Shown here: one piece after another, positions 9,865 to 18,538 of the stretch | Numbering within the stretch: position 1 is the first letter of the stretch | Layout: the number at the start of each line of letters is the position of its first letter | The notes under the pieces: generated by a model | Told to the model about the DNA's origin: nothing | Databases searched by the model: none | The model's input: the letters and a program-made list of their open reading frames with translations, nothing else | Program-made: the position numbers and the translations under genes | DNA from: Fragilariopsis cylindrus CCMP1102 | Taxonomy: Eukaryota; Bacillariophyta; Bacillariophyceae; Bacillariales; Bacillariaceae | Direction of reading: 5' to 3' | Length of the DNA stretch: 64,000 bases | Assembly (NCBI GenBank): GCA_900095095.1 | Contig: FMBT01000290.1 | Span: 744,001 to 808,000, forward strand

Positions 9865-11062
9865 ATGACGAAAGTAGCATACGACGTAGATGACTTACTG
9901 ATGAAGGTTGGATTTACGAAGCAAGATATTGCAAAAGTGAAAAAGGGTTTTGTTGTGAATAGTGTTAATATTGAAACCTTGTCGGATCGCGATCTAGCAA
10001 CTATGATTGCATTTGAATTTGAAATAAAGAATAAGAATACTGAAGAAGGAGTTAATGTTAATGATGACATTGATGCATTCGAACGCGTATTTTTAGAAAG
10101 TCCGCATAAGATAGAGTCCGATTCAACTATACAACAAATGGTGGTTGATATCAATCGTGATGGGAATTTAGATTTTTCGTCTGTCAAACTGTTACCGAAA
10201 GAATCTACTGGCGATATGGTCAAGTCGTATATGAAATTCCAAGGTGGTAGTGAATTAAATTTATCACTAAAGGAAATTGATATGTTTCAAGCAATAGATA
10301 ATACTCATCCTGATCTAAAAGGACAGGTTGAAATGGTCCTTGGTAAAGTATTACAAGGTCGATTAGAAGAAGTACGTTTTTTGTTGTTGTTTTTACAAGA
10401 TATGATTCTTATATTTTTTTTGATAAGCCTGTTTTCTGTTCTACATTATTCTCATCAATTGTCTCTTTTAATATCTATGCTTGTTCCTTCTAATTCGAAT
10501 TAATATATAGTATCAGCATCTTGGATTAGAAGGAATATCACCCTATTTGAGAAAAGGTGATAAATGTTTTTATCCCGGTAAAGAACTGCAGGAAAAAACT
10601 GAGAAAAGTGAAATATTACATCAACCACACGTTAAAGAATTTTCAGATTATATATTAAATTGGCCGTCATCATCTTCCACCTCTAATGGCGGCAATGACA
10701 ATAACAGTGACAATAATAGCCACGCTAAAGAAACATATGGATGGATTAACTATAATATCGATGATAAGCCATCGATTGCATTATATCATCGTATTATTTG
10801 GTCCGATGAGACAAATACTATCAAATTTTTATTGAGTCGTACATTTTATGTATCGAAGGGACATAATAGTGTCCAACAAATTGGATTTGCTGTCCCAACT
10901 GGTGATACTTCGATATTATTAGCTTTTTCCTCACGAACATCCACAGATGCTGTTACTGGATTCGGTGGTAGTGCCAAACGTGTTATTGGAAGTCGTATAA
11001 TGAGTGGACGGATTGCTGAAAATTTTGAAGCATTGCGGAAATTATCAGCTTCGAAAAAATAA
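9865..11062 (+). CDS. conserved-looking two-exon protein, function unknown
   Basis: Exons 9865-10371 and 10517-11062 join in phase 0 (donor GTACGT, acceptor ATCAG), giving 350 residues and replacing an open but low-complexity intron translation with GRLEE-HLGLEGISPYL. The N-terminal half is mixed alpha-helical and charged. After a Ser/Asn/Gly-rich insert, the C-terminal 130 residues look like a compact domain (GWINYNID, IALYHRIIW, FYVSKGHNSVQQIGFAV, GFGGSAKRVIGSR). No family is recognised. No signal peptide is seen, so it may be cytosolic or nuclear. A degenerate copy of part of exon 1 lies inverted at 5140-5328. Confidence 0.7.
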
Positions 11063-11390
11063 TGAAAAAAAAATCATCAATACTTTTTTTTTTAAGTGCA
11101 TGTGCAATCAATATATTTTCTCATTCAAATAGAATCCAAAAATCTACCCTTTAAACACATATTGATTTAACAGAAATGACGATCGACGATCGAACGAACG
11201 GAAACATAATCTCTACTACGATAAAAATATAAAGGAAAAAGATAATCGCAATGAATCACTTTAGAATATAAGAGCGTCATAGATAATGATTATGTGTGCA
11301 AAGAGCTAGAAACCCATAATCTTCTTCTCTTCTTTCTTAGATATGTACGTCACTTTTTTTCTTCCTCTTTTTTTTTTTTTTCTTACAACA

Positions 11391-12767
11391 TCAGTAGGCA
11401 TTTCCCGGTCCTACAATACGTCGCTTTTTTATAATACGGTCACTCCGTCTTTGTCGTTTTCCTCTTCTTTGTTGTAGTAGCATTTTAGTACGATCGAATA
11501 ATTGTGTATGGTCTACTACAATGCCCTTCTCTCCTCCTCGTAAAAATTTATATAAAAGTAAAGGTTTCTTTGCTAATACTTCAAGTATGTCCGGATATAT
11601 TTTTAATGAAATTGGTTTCCTTTCTTTTCGTTGTCGTTGTTGTGCTGCATTTCGTTGTTCGACACCACCACCACTATAATCTTCTTCTTCGTCGTCATCA
11701 CTATCATTATCACTGCTACTGCCCCTACTAAAATCACGATAGGGAAATCTCTGTAATCTATTCCAAAATCGATTCAAATTCATATGACGATCAATTGAAG
11801 ATTGAATCTCAATTGAAGATTGAATCTTCCTAGTCATCATGTGTTTAAAATGTCGACCAAATTTAGATGGATCAGGACAATCTTCTATTGTACTTAATTT
11901 CAATAACGTCGTATTATCACGTAGACTTTCCAGTAAGAATCGACGTCTTGTATTAGTAATAATTCCCCATGAAAGATGAAGATTCTTAAGTCCTTGATTA
12001 CGTCTTAGTGCATTTGCAAGTTGTTCCATCCCCTCTTGATATTGCGTAACATTCATAATATCATCATCTTCATCAAATAGCCTGAGTTCTAATGTTTCGA
12101 GTGTTGTGTTACTGGCAAAATTAGATCTTCCGATACAACCCCCACGGCACAAATCAAGAATTGATTCAGCTTGCACATCGAATTCCTTCACGTTCCCTCC
12201 ATCAAGTACTGCATTGAAAATACATTCAAATGTTCCTACATTTTTAAATAAATCACCCCATAAAGATAATTCATCGATACGTCGTCGTCGTCGTCGCAGG
12301 CATCGTTGAATCTTGTTTGCGTCATTCAATTCCATAGCATCCCTGGACTCATACCGTGCCTGAAAACGAAATCCATGTTCGGGTCTAGTATTTAAATATC
12401 GTAAAAAGAAATCCAAACATTGTTTCTTATTTTCTCTCTCGATACAATCATCAATTACAATCAAGTAACAAACAGGACGGTGCGATGTATCTCTATTGGA
12501 TATAATAATATCCTGTATCTCATTTGTTGCACCACTCGATATAAGTTCATCATCAAAGTTACATTCTAATACATCAATCCATCTAGAATATTCTGTGTCT
12601 ATTGTTTCAGGACGATCGATCCAAGGACGATCGATATCGAAGATATTGTTCATTCGAAATGCATTCAATACCTCATCCAATGAATTATCTTCGTCTGGAA
12701 AAGATAAATCCATATAGCTACGAGAATATTCATCTGCTGCCGCCGCCGCTGCTGCTGAATTGCTCAT
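11391..12767 (-). CDS. leucine-rich-repeat-like (RNI-type) diatom protein
   Basis: Predicted 458 residues, one exon. After an Ala-rich N-terminus there is an irregular leucine-rich region (about residues 150-320) with NTTLETLELRLFDE, LANALRRNQGLKNLHLSW and LLESLRDNTTLLKLS, the spacing of ribonuclease-inhibitor-type repeats. A charged Asp/Glu/Ser insert follows, then a C-terminal module with SLKIYPDILEVLAKKPLLLYKFLRG and a basic KRQRRSDRIIKKRR end that could act in nuclear import. A short C18 and (AC)n tract lies in the presumed 5' UTR. Role unknown, perhaps protein-protein interaction. Confidence 0.65.
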   Translation of the reverse strand: MSNSAAAAAAADEYSRSYMDLSFPDEDNSLDEVLNAFRMNNIFDIDRPWIDRPETIDTEYSRWIDVLECNFDDELISSGATNEIQDIIISNRDTSHRPVCYLIVIDDCIERENKKQCLDFFLRYLNTRPEHGFRFQARYESRDAMELNDANKIQRCLRRRRRRIDELSLWGDLFKNVGTFECIFNAVLDGGNVKEFDVQAESILDLCRGGCIGRSNFASNTTLETLELRLFDEDDDIMNVTQYQEGMEQLANALRRNQGLKNLHLSWGIITNTRRRFLLESLRDNTTLLKLSTIEDCPDPSKFGRHFKHMMTRKIQSSIEIQSSIDRHMNLNRFWNRLQRFPYRDFSRGSSSDNDSDDDEEEDYSGGGVEQRNAAQQRQRKERKPISLKIYPDILEVLAKKPLLLYKFLRGGEKGIVVDHTQLFDRTKMLLQQRRGKRQRRSDRIIKKRRIVGPGNAY

Positions 12768-12796
12768 CTTTGGTAGATAAATTCAAAAGCACAATA

Positions 12797-12800
12797 GTGT

Positions 12801-12831
<31 letters not shown>

Positions 12832-12832
12832 G
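12797..12832. repeat. (GT)n followed by an 18-base G run
   Basis: A dinucleotide tract of about nine GT units runs directly into 18 consecutive G. It lies 30-65 bases upstream of the ATG of the leucine-rich-repeat-like gene (on the opposite strand). Confidence 0.9.
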
Positions 12833-13026
12833 AGGAAGAAAACTGCTTACGCCGATGCCTACGGTTCTGCCTTGTAAACTTCCTACAATAAAATGATTTG
12901 ATCAGACACTCAGAATAGTGATATGCAGCAGCATAATAAAATAACATCATAGTCGACAGTCAGTCGAAACAAAACACAAAAGAACGAAACCTCTACTAAA
13001 AATTTAAAGGGCGCGTTGAAACTTTA

Positions 13027-13438
13027 CTACTTCCTCCAGCGAAGGCTTATTTCACCCGCGCTATCGCGTGTAAATTAACACACGCCAAAGCACGCTATCA
13101 TTCAAAAAGCTAAATAATGCCCAAAAAATAACTAGCAAATACTAGTAAAACTATACAAAAACTATACATCATTCAACTGTGTGCAACTCTATCAATAAAG
13201 GATATCTTTCAAAATTTGAAGGTTCCATGTAAACCATTATTCTACACAGATTTCATATATCAACATATCAAAGTTTACCCTGGCATATTTCCTGCTGAAA
13301 TAGGCAACCTGATAGACTAAATTAGCATGTGTGAAATGCACGTTAAAAAAATCAAGATTTACCTTTGAACGTTTTAATAACACGTGCTAAATTTTCACGC
13401 GATAGCGCGGGTGAAATAAGCGTTCGCTGGAGGAGTAG
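13027..13438. mobile_element. 412-bp MITE with 43-44-bp terminal inverted repeats
   Basis: Left arm 13027-13070 and right arm 13396-13438 are inverted copies with only a few differences; both contain CTCCAGCGAA, CTTATTTCACCCGCGC and TATCGCGTG. TA dinucleotides flank both ends (13025-13026, 13439-13440), which suits a Tc1/mariner-like target-site duplication. The 325-bp core has no open frame of note. It is a non-autonomous element. Confidence 0.75.
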
Positions 13439-13727
13439 TATCGTAAAATTTTTCAGTCGTGATTGAGTTTCATAATTTATTTCTCAATAACAGAATTCTA
13501 CATACCGTATTGTCTACCTAGAACTAAATAATGTTATAGCATTACGCATGCCTAGTTAGTCGAGAAGATGCTGATAAGATGCTATACTGATATGTTTTTT
13601 TTATTTTAAATTGAAAATGATGCTGCTACTGCTATTGTACACACACACACACCAGAATAATAGGGCCTCCATTTAAGTGTTTCCCCGTTTTGTCTTACTC
13701 CATTTTTTGGTCTCAAGATACATATAA
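13439..13727. other. 3' flank of the coiled-coil gene
   Basis: A short AT-rich spacer with a CA microsatellite near 13640. Nothing else seen. Confidence 0.4.
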
Positions 13728-15131
13728 TCATTTCTTTTTTGTGTTCATAATGCTTGCAATTGTCCTTTTTGTATTGGATAGACTGAAAGATCTATTCGCT
13801 TTTGTTGTAGAAAAATCGAAATCACGATTAGCAGAATTCACGAGACGCTTTGTTGTTGCATTCTTAATATTGGTCACCCTTTTCATTGCTTGGCGACTTG
13901 CAGGATCATTTTTTGTAACCGATTCGTAAACGGAATTAACCTGAGCGTCTATCTCAATCAAAGAAGGAGTGTGTGCATGTTTATTTCGATTGTCATTTTC
14001 ACCTCCAAATGCCTTCGTGAAAGTACGCAAATCCTCAATACTAGGTCCATTTCCGTTATCCTTCTTTTTTGCTCGTTTAATGTGGTCTGCAGCAAGATGG
14101 AGTGGATGCAAGTCTTTCTTATTTCTAGGTACATCTAGGCCGTATCGAACGAGACTTTGTTCAACGATGATTTCCGTCATAGCAGTTTTCGCTTCACCTC
14201 GAGTAGTCGTTTTTTCTCTTTCGATAACTGTCATATTTGCACCATCGTACTTTTCGGCCATTTCAGTTGCACAATCACAACACTCTTTGACCTTACTGCG
14301 AAGTCTATTATTCTCGAGATTGCTCTCATATAGATCATGCTGAAGATCCGTGTTCTCTTTCTCCAAGTTCGAGATTTTGGTGTCTCTTTTTTCGATTTTG
14401 GTATCTTGATATCCGATCTTGTTTACTTTCTGTTTCAGTTCAGTTTCAATAGCTGTAAATCTAATTTCATTTTCAACTTTAGAAGCTGCGGAACTAGATT
14501 TTTCAGCTTCCAGTTTGTTACCCATAGCTTCCAGTTTGTTTTCAATGACCTTCATTCCAGCTTTCATTTCAGCTTTCATTCTGCTTTCACTGCCTTTCAG
14601 ATCCGCAATGGAATCTTCGAGAAACCAATTACAAACCACAGAATGAATAAAAAGTATAGCATTCACATATTCGAAGTTGATTGCTTGTAAAAACGAATAC
14701 TGTAGGATGTTTGCTAATGCAAATAATACAATCGTCACTTTATGAAAACGTGAAGTGAAACACTTCATGCAGTAAGTTTTCCAAGTGACATTGTTGTCGG
14801 TAGTATCGTTATCGGTAACGATGACATCGGTATCGGTATCGGTATCGGTATCGGTAACGATGTCATTGATACTCGGACCACTCCTATCTTGCCCTGGAAC
14901 CTCATCGACGACTTGTTTCTTTCCGTTTCCGTTTCCGTCTCCTTCCTTAGATTTATTCTTTTTCAAATTCTCGGACTTCGTACTGGTATTCGTATTCTGA
15001 TCATCATCATTGATGAATGTATATTTTTTCGTTTGACTTTTGAGAGAACGTGGAGGAAATTTTCCAGATGTACCACCATCAGAACTTCTTGGTATTGGAC
15101 ACTCTTGCATACGTCTAGCTTTAGGATACAT
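13728..15131 (-). CDS. coiled-coil membrane protein, unknown function
   Basis: Predicted 467 residues, one exon. The N-terminal about 115 residues are polar and low-complexity, including a Thr-Asp repeat encoded by a GGTATC hexamer array (about 14818-14857). Two hydrophobic stretches (about residues 132-175, with VLFALANILQYSFL and AILFIHSVVCNWFL) suggest one or two membrane passes. A long heptad-rich coiled coil follows (about 180-300), then a charged C-terminal region with a basic Ser/Thr-rich tail. No signal peptide is apparent. It could be a membrane tether, but no family is recognised. Confidence 0.6.
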   Translation of the reverse strand: MYPKARRMQECPIPRSSDGGTSGKFPPRSLKSQTKKYTFINDDDQNTNTSTKSENLKKNKSKEGDGNGNGKKQVVDEVPGQDRSGPSINDIVTDTDTDTDTDVIVTDNDTTDNNVTWKTYCMKCFTSRFHKVTIVLFALANILQYSFLQAINFEYVNAILFIHSVVCNWFLEDSIADLKGSESRMKAEMKAGMKVIENKLEAMGNKLEAEKSSSAASKVENEIRFTAIETELKQKVNKIGYQDTKIEKRDTKISNLEKENTDLQHDLYESNLENNRLRSKVKECCDCATEMAEKYDGANMTVIEREKTTTRGEAKTAMTEIIVEQSLVRYGLDVPRNKKDLHPLHLAADHIKRAKKKDNGNGPSIEDLRTFTKAFGGENDNRNKHAHTPSLIEIDAQVNSVYESVTKNDPASRQAMKRVTNIKNATTKRLVNSANRDFDFSTTKANRSFSLSNTKRTIASIMNTKKK

Positions 15132-16210
15132 AATAATGATGAATTAATATACGAAGAATAAAAGGACTTCAAATATAAAAGCTAAGATGAAGAGTGTTGT
15201 TTGTTGTGATCGATCGAAACGAAATATAATGAAAGAGATGATGCTGTAGAGAATTTCACCGTAGATTTGTATGAAGAAAGTGAAGAATCATCATTACTAT
15301 CGTTCGTTGGCGTAGTATCGCTCTACATTTCTCGACTGTATTCCCGTCGATGGGGGTGGGAATGGATTGGTTTTTGTTTTCGGTTTTGGACATCATGGTT
15401 TTGTGATTTGTGATGGTTTGAGATATTTTATTGTTTGCTCGCCCAGTGCTCATGACTCGACTCGACTGACTCGATCGACTCAAATAAATATTGTATGATG
15501 ATAGGACAATAAACAACTTGAACATGACATCATGCTGATACACTGCCGGTAGCTAAAACAATCAATCAATTGACAATAGAGTGTGAGACGTCGTCACAAT
15601 TGACGATTGACGTTGGGTATTCATTAGCTAGTATTCATGATATCGATGATCAACAACGATTGTATAAATTTGGTGTCGATCCACTCAAATAAATATTGTA
15701 TGATTGAACAAGCAATAAACAACATGAACATGACATCATGCTGATACACATGCCGGTAGTTGCTGTACAGCAATCAATTGACAATATCATAAAAACTGCG
15801 CATCATCGAGATATGATTAGGGGGATTAATTACCTTCCCCTTTTACTGTATTGTCACTACGCAAAGCAGTCAGAACGAAAAATAGAGTTTGCGCGTTTTA
15901 CTTTTTACTGTACCAAGTGTACTTAGAGTGTACTGTACGCACACGTAAAAATTCAACAAAACTTGAAAGTTGTTGAAAGTGTTTACAATGATATGTACAT
16001 GCAATTAATTGGATTGTGTTTGATAAGTACAGTATTCAATATTATAAATAACACCCACTTGATTTACAGTACTATATTTGAGACAAGGCAAGATAAAGGA
16101 AAATTCCTGAAAAAGACGACAGAAAAACTGAAGAGGAGAAACGAACAAAATCGTTGCCAACAGAAAATTGTAAGAGGATTATTATATTATACGAAGAGAG
16201 AAAATAAGGT
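15132..16210. other. intergenic with local direct repeats
   Basis: A roughly 204-bp unit is partly duplicated: 15479-15552 is repeated at 15683-15759 (shared AAATAAATATTGTATGAT and GACATCATGCTGATACAC). Bases 15578-15677 recur downstream of the ankyrin gene at 18128-18217. Short open frames here look spurious. Confidence 0.6.
15479..15759. repeat. direct repeat, 204-bp period
   Basis: Two copies of a roughly 75-bp sequence (15479-15552, 15683-15759) are separated by the unit that is also found 3' of the ankyrin gene. Confidence 0.75.
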
Positions 16211-18094
16211 ATGTCGCCGATGACGACCATGACGAAGACGACCGCACCGTCATCTTCAAGTGGTGGTAGTACTACTAGTAGTAGCAGTAGTAATAACCGT
16301 CTTCAACAACAACAACAACAACATAAATTTATAGCGAATTTAATCAAGGAAGGTAAAGTCAAATTAACAAATGCAATTTTAACTAAAAATAGAAATGAGA
16401 TGAAAGAGGCATTAATTATTTTATCAAAAACAAAATTAACAACCACAACACACAAAACATCAATTAGATCCAAGTGTAATCCACAAGACGACGATAACGT
16501 CGTCGATGACGATAACGTCGAGGAGGAGTCCTCGGGCGACAACGACGATGACGTCGATGAGTCCTCCGACGATGACAGTGATTATGACGAGGATGGTAGT
16601 GATTATGACGAGGAGGATGAAGATTCTAATAATACTGGTACTGTTTATTATTATACCGAATACCAATTTTGTAATATCAATTTGTCATATGATTCATCTT
16701 TATTATCAGAATGTATTTTCGGTGGCGGCGGCGGCGGCCGTAGCAGTAATAGTACTGGTAATAATAATGATGAGAATGAGAATGATAATGATATTAGTAC
16801 GGATATGGTTCGTTTATTAGTTGTGCCATTCAAAGTAGTAGAACAAATGAGTACTCCTACAAATACTACAACTACTACTACTGTAATATCAACAAATGCT
16901 GGATCGTTCATAAATGGTCCTGGAAAAGGTGGTGGTGGTTTTATTAGTAGTATGAGACTATTACTTATACCACCATTAATACGAGCCTGTCAGTATCAAA
17001 ATTACAATTTAGTTCGTTTGTTATTAGAGTTGGATATCACCGATCCGAATATTATTGGTGGTTCTGCTGATGGATTGACACCATTAATACGTATGTCTAA
17101 AATTGGTGACTTGCAAATGATAAAAATATTATTAGAAAGAAATGACGTCAACATATATAAATATGATCAACAATCAATGAATGCATTAATACATGCCTGT
17201 ACCGAAAATCATATTGATATTGTACGATATTTATTAGACTATAGTAGTAAAAAAAGCAATTCCAATTCCAATTCCAATTCCAATTCAAATTCAAATTCAA
17301 ATTCAAATTCAAATTCAAATTCAAATTCAAATTCAAATTCAAATTTAGATTATGTCAATGACTATAAAGTGGATCCACCAATCTGGTATGCCTGTGCACA
17401 TGGAAATGCTGCCATTGTACGGATGTTATTAGATGAGTATGGTGCAAAAATTAGATATCGAAAAGATCCTACTATCTATTCCAGTACACCATTCATGGAA
17501 GCATGTGAGTGGGGACATTTGGAGGTTGTGAAAATAGTATTAGAAAGAGATCCTAATACTTATAATAATCATGATCATGGAACTTCATCCTCATCGTCCT
17601 CATCGTCCTCATCATCCTCTTCTCTACTAATAGAGGATGATGATGATGAAACGAGAACAACAATTGTAAAAGCAAGAGAATTAGCACGTAGTGCTGGATA
17701 TAATAAAGTTGTGGAATTAATTGACTTTTGGTCGTTAAGAATTCAAAATATTGAAAATACATTTATTAATAATAATAATTGTAATTCGCTAAGTAATGAC
17801 GAAGTTGATGACACTGACAATGACAATGACAATGATGATGATGATAGTGAGATTGATGATGGAAATAACATAAAAGATGATGGAAATGAGGATGATGATT
17901 GTGTGAACGAGAACGAGAACAAGAACGATAACGAAGTCAACAATAACAACATTGACAATAAGAAGAAGAAGAAGAAGAAAATTGATGTAATCCCCCCTTT
18001 GTTACCTATTGTATTAAGTATGACAGCAAAAAGATACGATATTACATATCGAATCATATCAAGACATAAGGATATAATATGTAGTCATCAGTAG
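16211..18094 (+). CDS. ankyrin-repeat protein with low-complexity inserts
   Basis: Predicted 627 residues, one exon. The middle (about residues 255-460) carries ankyrin repeats, seen as LLIPPLIRACQYQNYNLVRLLLE, DGLTPLIRMSKIGDLQMIKILLE and IHACTENHIDIVRYLLD, plus two later ones (WYACAHGNAAIVRMLLD, FMEACEWGHLEVVKIVLE). Between the third and fourth lies a perfect Asn-Ser dipeptide array of about 13 units encoded by CAATTC/CAAATTC-type hexamers (17262-17342). The N-terminal and C-terminal parts are acidic and Ser/Asn-rich. Ankyrin proteins of this kind are common in diatoms; the partner is unknown. About 100-bp direct repeats flank the gene. Confidence 0.75.
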   Translation: MSPMTTMTKTTAPSSSSGGSTTSSSSSNNRLQQQQQQHKFIANLIKEGKVKLTNAILTKNRNEMKEALIILSKTKLTTTTHKTSIRSKCNPQDDDNVVDDDNVEEESSGDNDDDVDESSDDDSDYDEDGSDYDEEDEDSNNTGTVYYYTEYQFCNINLSYDSSLLSECIFGGGGGGRSSNSTGNNNDENENDNDISTDMVRLLVVPFKVVEQMSTPTNTTTTTTVISTNAGSFINGPGKGGGGFISSMRLLLIPPLIRACQYQNYNLVRLLLELDITDPNIIGGSADGLTPLIRMSKIGDLQMIKILLERNDVNIYKYDQQSMNALIHACTENHIDIVRYLLDYSSKKSNSNSNSNSNSNSNSNSNSNSNSNSNSNSNLDYVNDYKVDPPIWYACAHGNAAIVRMLLDEYGAKIRYRKDPTIYSSTPFMEACEWGHLEVVKIVLERDPNTYNNHDHGTSSSSSSSSSSSSSLLIEDDDDETRTTIVKARELARSAGYNKVVELIDFWSLRIQNIENTFINNNNCNSLSNDEVDDTDNDNDNDDDDSEIDDGNNIKDDGNEDDDCVNENENKNDNEVNNNNIDNKKKKKKKIDVIPPLLPIVLSMTAKRYDITYRIISRHKDIICSHQ

Positions 18095-18127
18095 CAGGAG
18101 CAGCAGCAGCAGCTGCAATTGTAGCGT

Positions 18128-18217
18128 AGAGTGTGAAACGTCGTGATGATTGACGATTGACGTTGTGTATTCATTCATGATATCGATGGTCAACACTGAT
18201 TGTATAAATTTAGTGTT
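18128..18217. repeat. copy of 15578-15677 downstream of the ankyrin gene
   Basis: Shares AGAGTGTGA, ATTGACGATTGACGTT, GATATCGATG and GATTGTATAAATTT with the upstream copy in the same orientation. Confidence 0.75.
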
Positions 18218-18437
18218 GTAACAGAAGAAGATGATGATTGATTGATTAAAATTGGACAGCATTGTTTTTGATTTATGAGCATGAATTTTATGAGCATGAA
18301 TCATCATGACAAATGAAAGTATCGAAGCAATCATGCCGCTTGAAGATCAAAAGACAAGATAAGTGCCATTGATAAAAATATCATCTTAAAAATTACATGC
18401 TACTAGAAGTACTACTAGTAGTATTGACACACAACGA

Positions 18438-18535
18438 TATCCTGCCTACAAGCTACTAAAAATAGTCGTGTTTAATAGAAGCTATGATATCCTGCCTACT
18501 AGCTATTAAAAATAGTCATGTTTAATAAAAGCTAT
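18438..18535. repeat. tandem duplication of about 50 bp in the presumed TTI1 3' UTR
   Basis: Two adjacent copies share GATATCCTGCCTAC and AAAAATAGTC. They end a few bases from the stop codon of the minus-strand gene that begins at 18539. Confidence 0.8.
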
Positions 18536-18538
18536 TTC

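Noticed and set aside
13690-14138. Hydrophobic plus-strand frames opposite the coiled-coil gene
   Set aside because: Hydrophobicity comes from reading charged codons antisense.
15963-16223. 86-codon frame just before the ankyrin gene
   Set aside because: Overlaps the ankyrin start and has no domain; probably 5' UTR.
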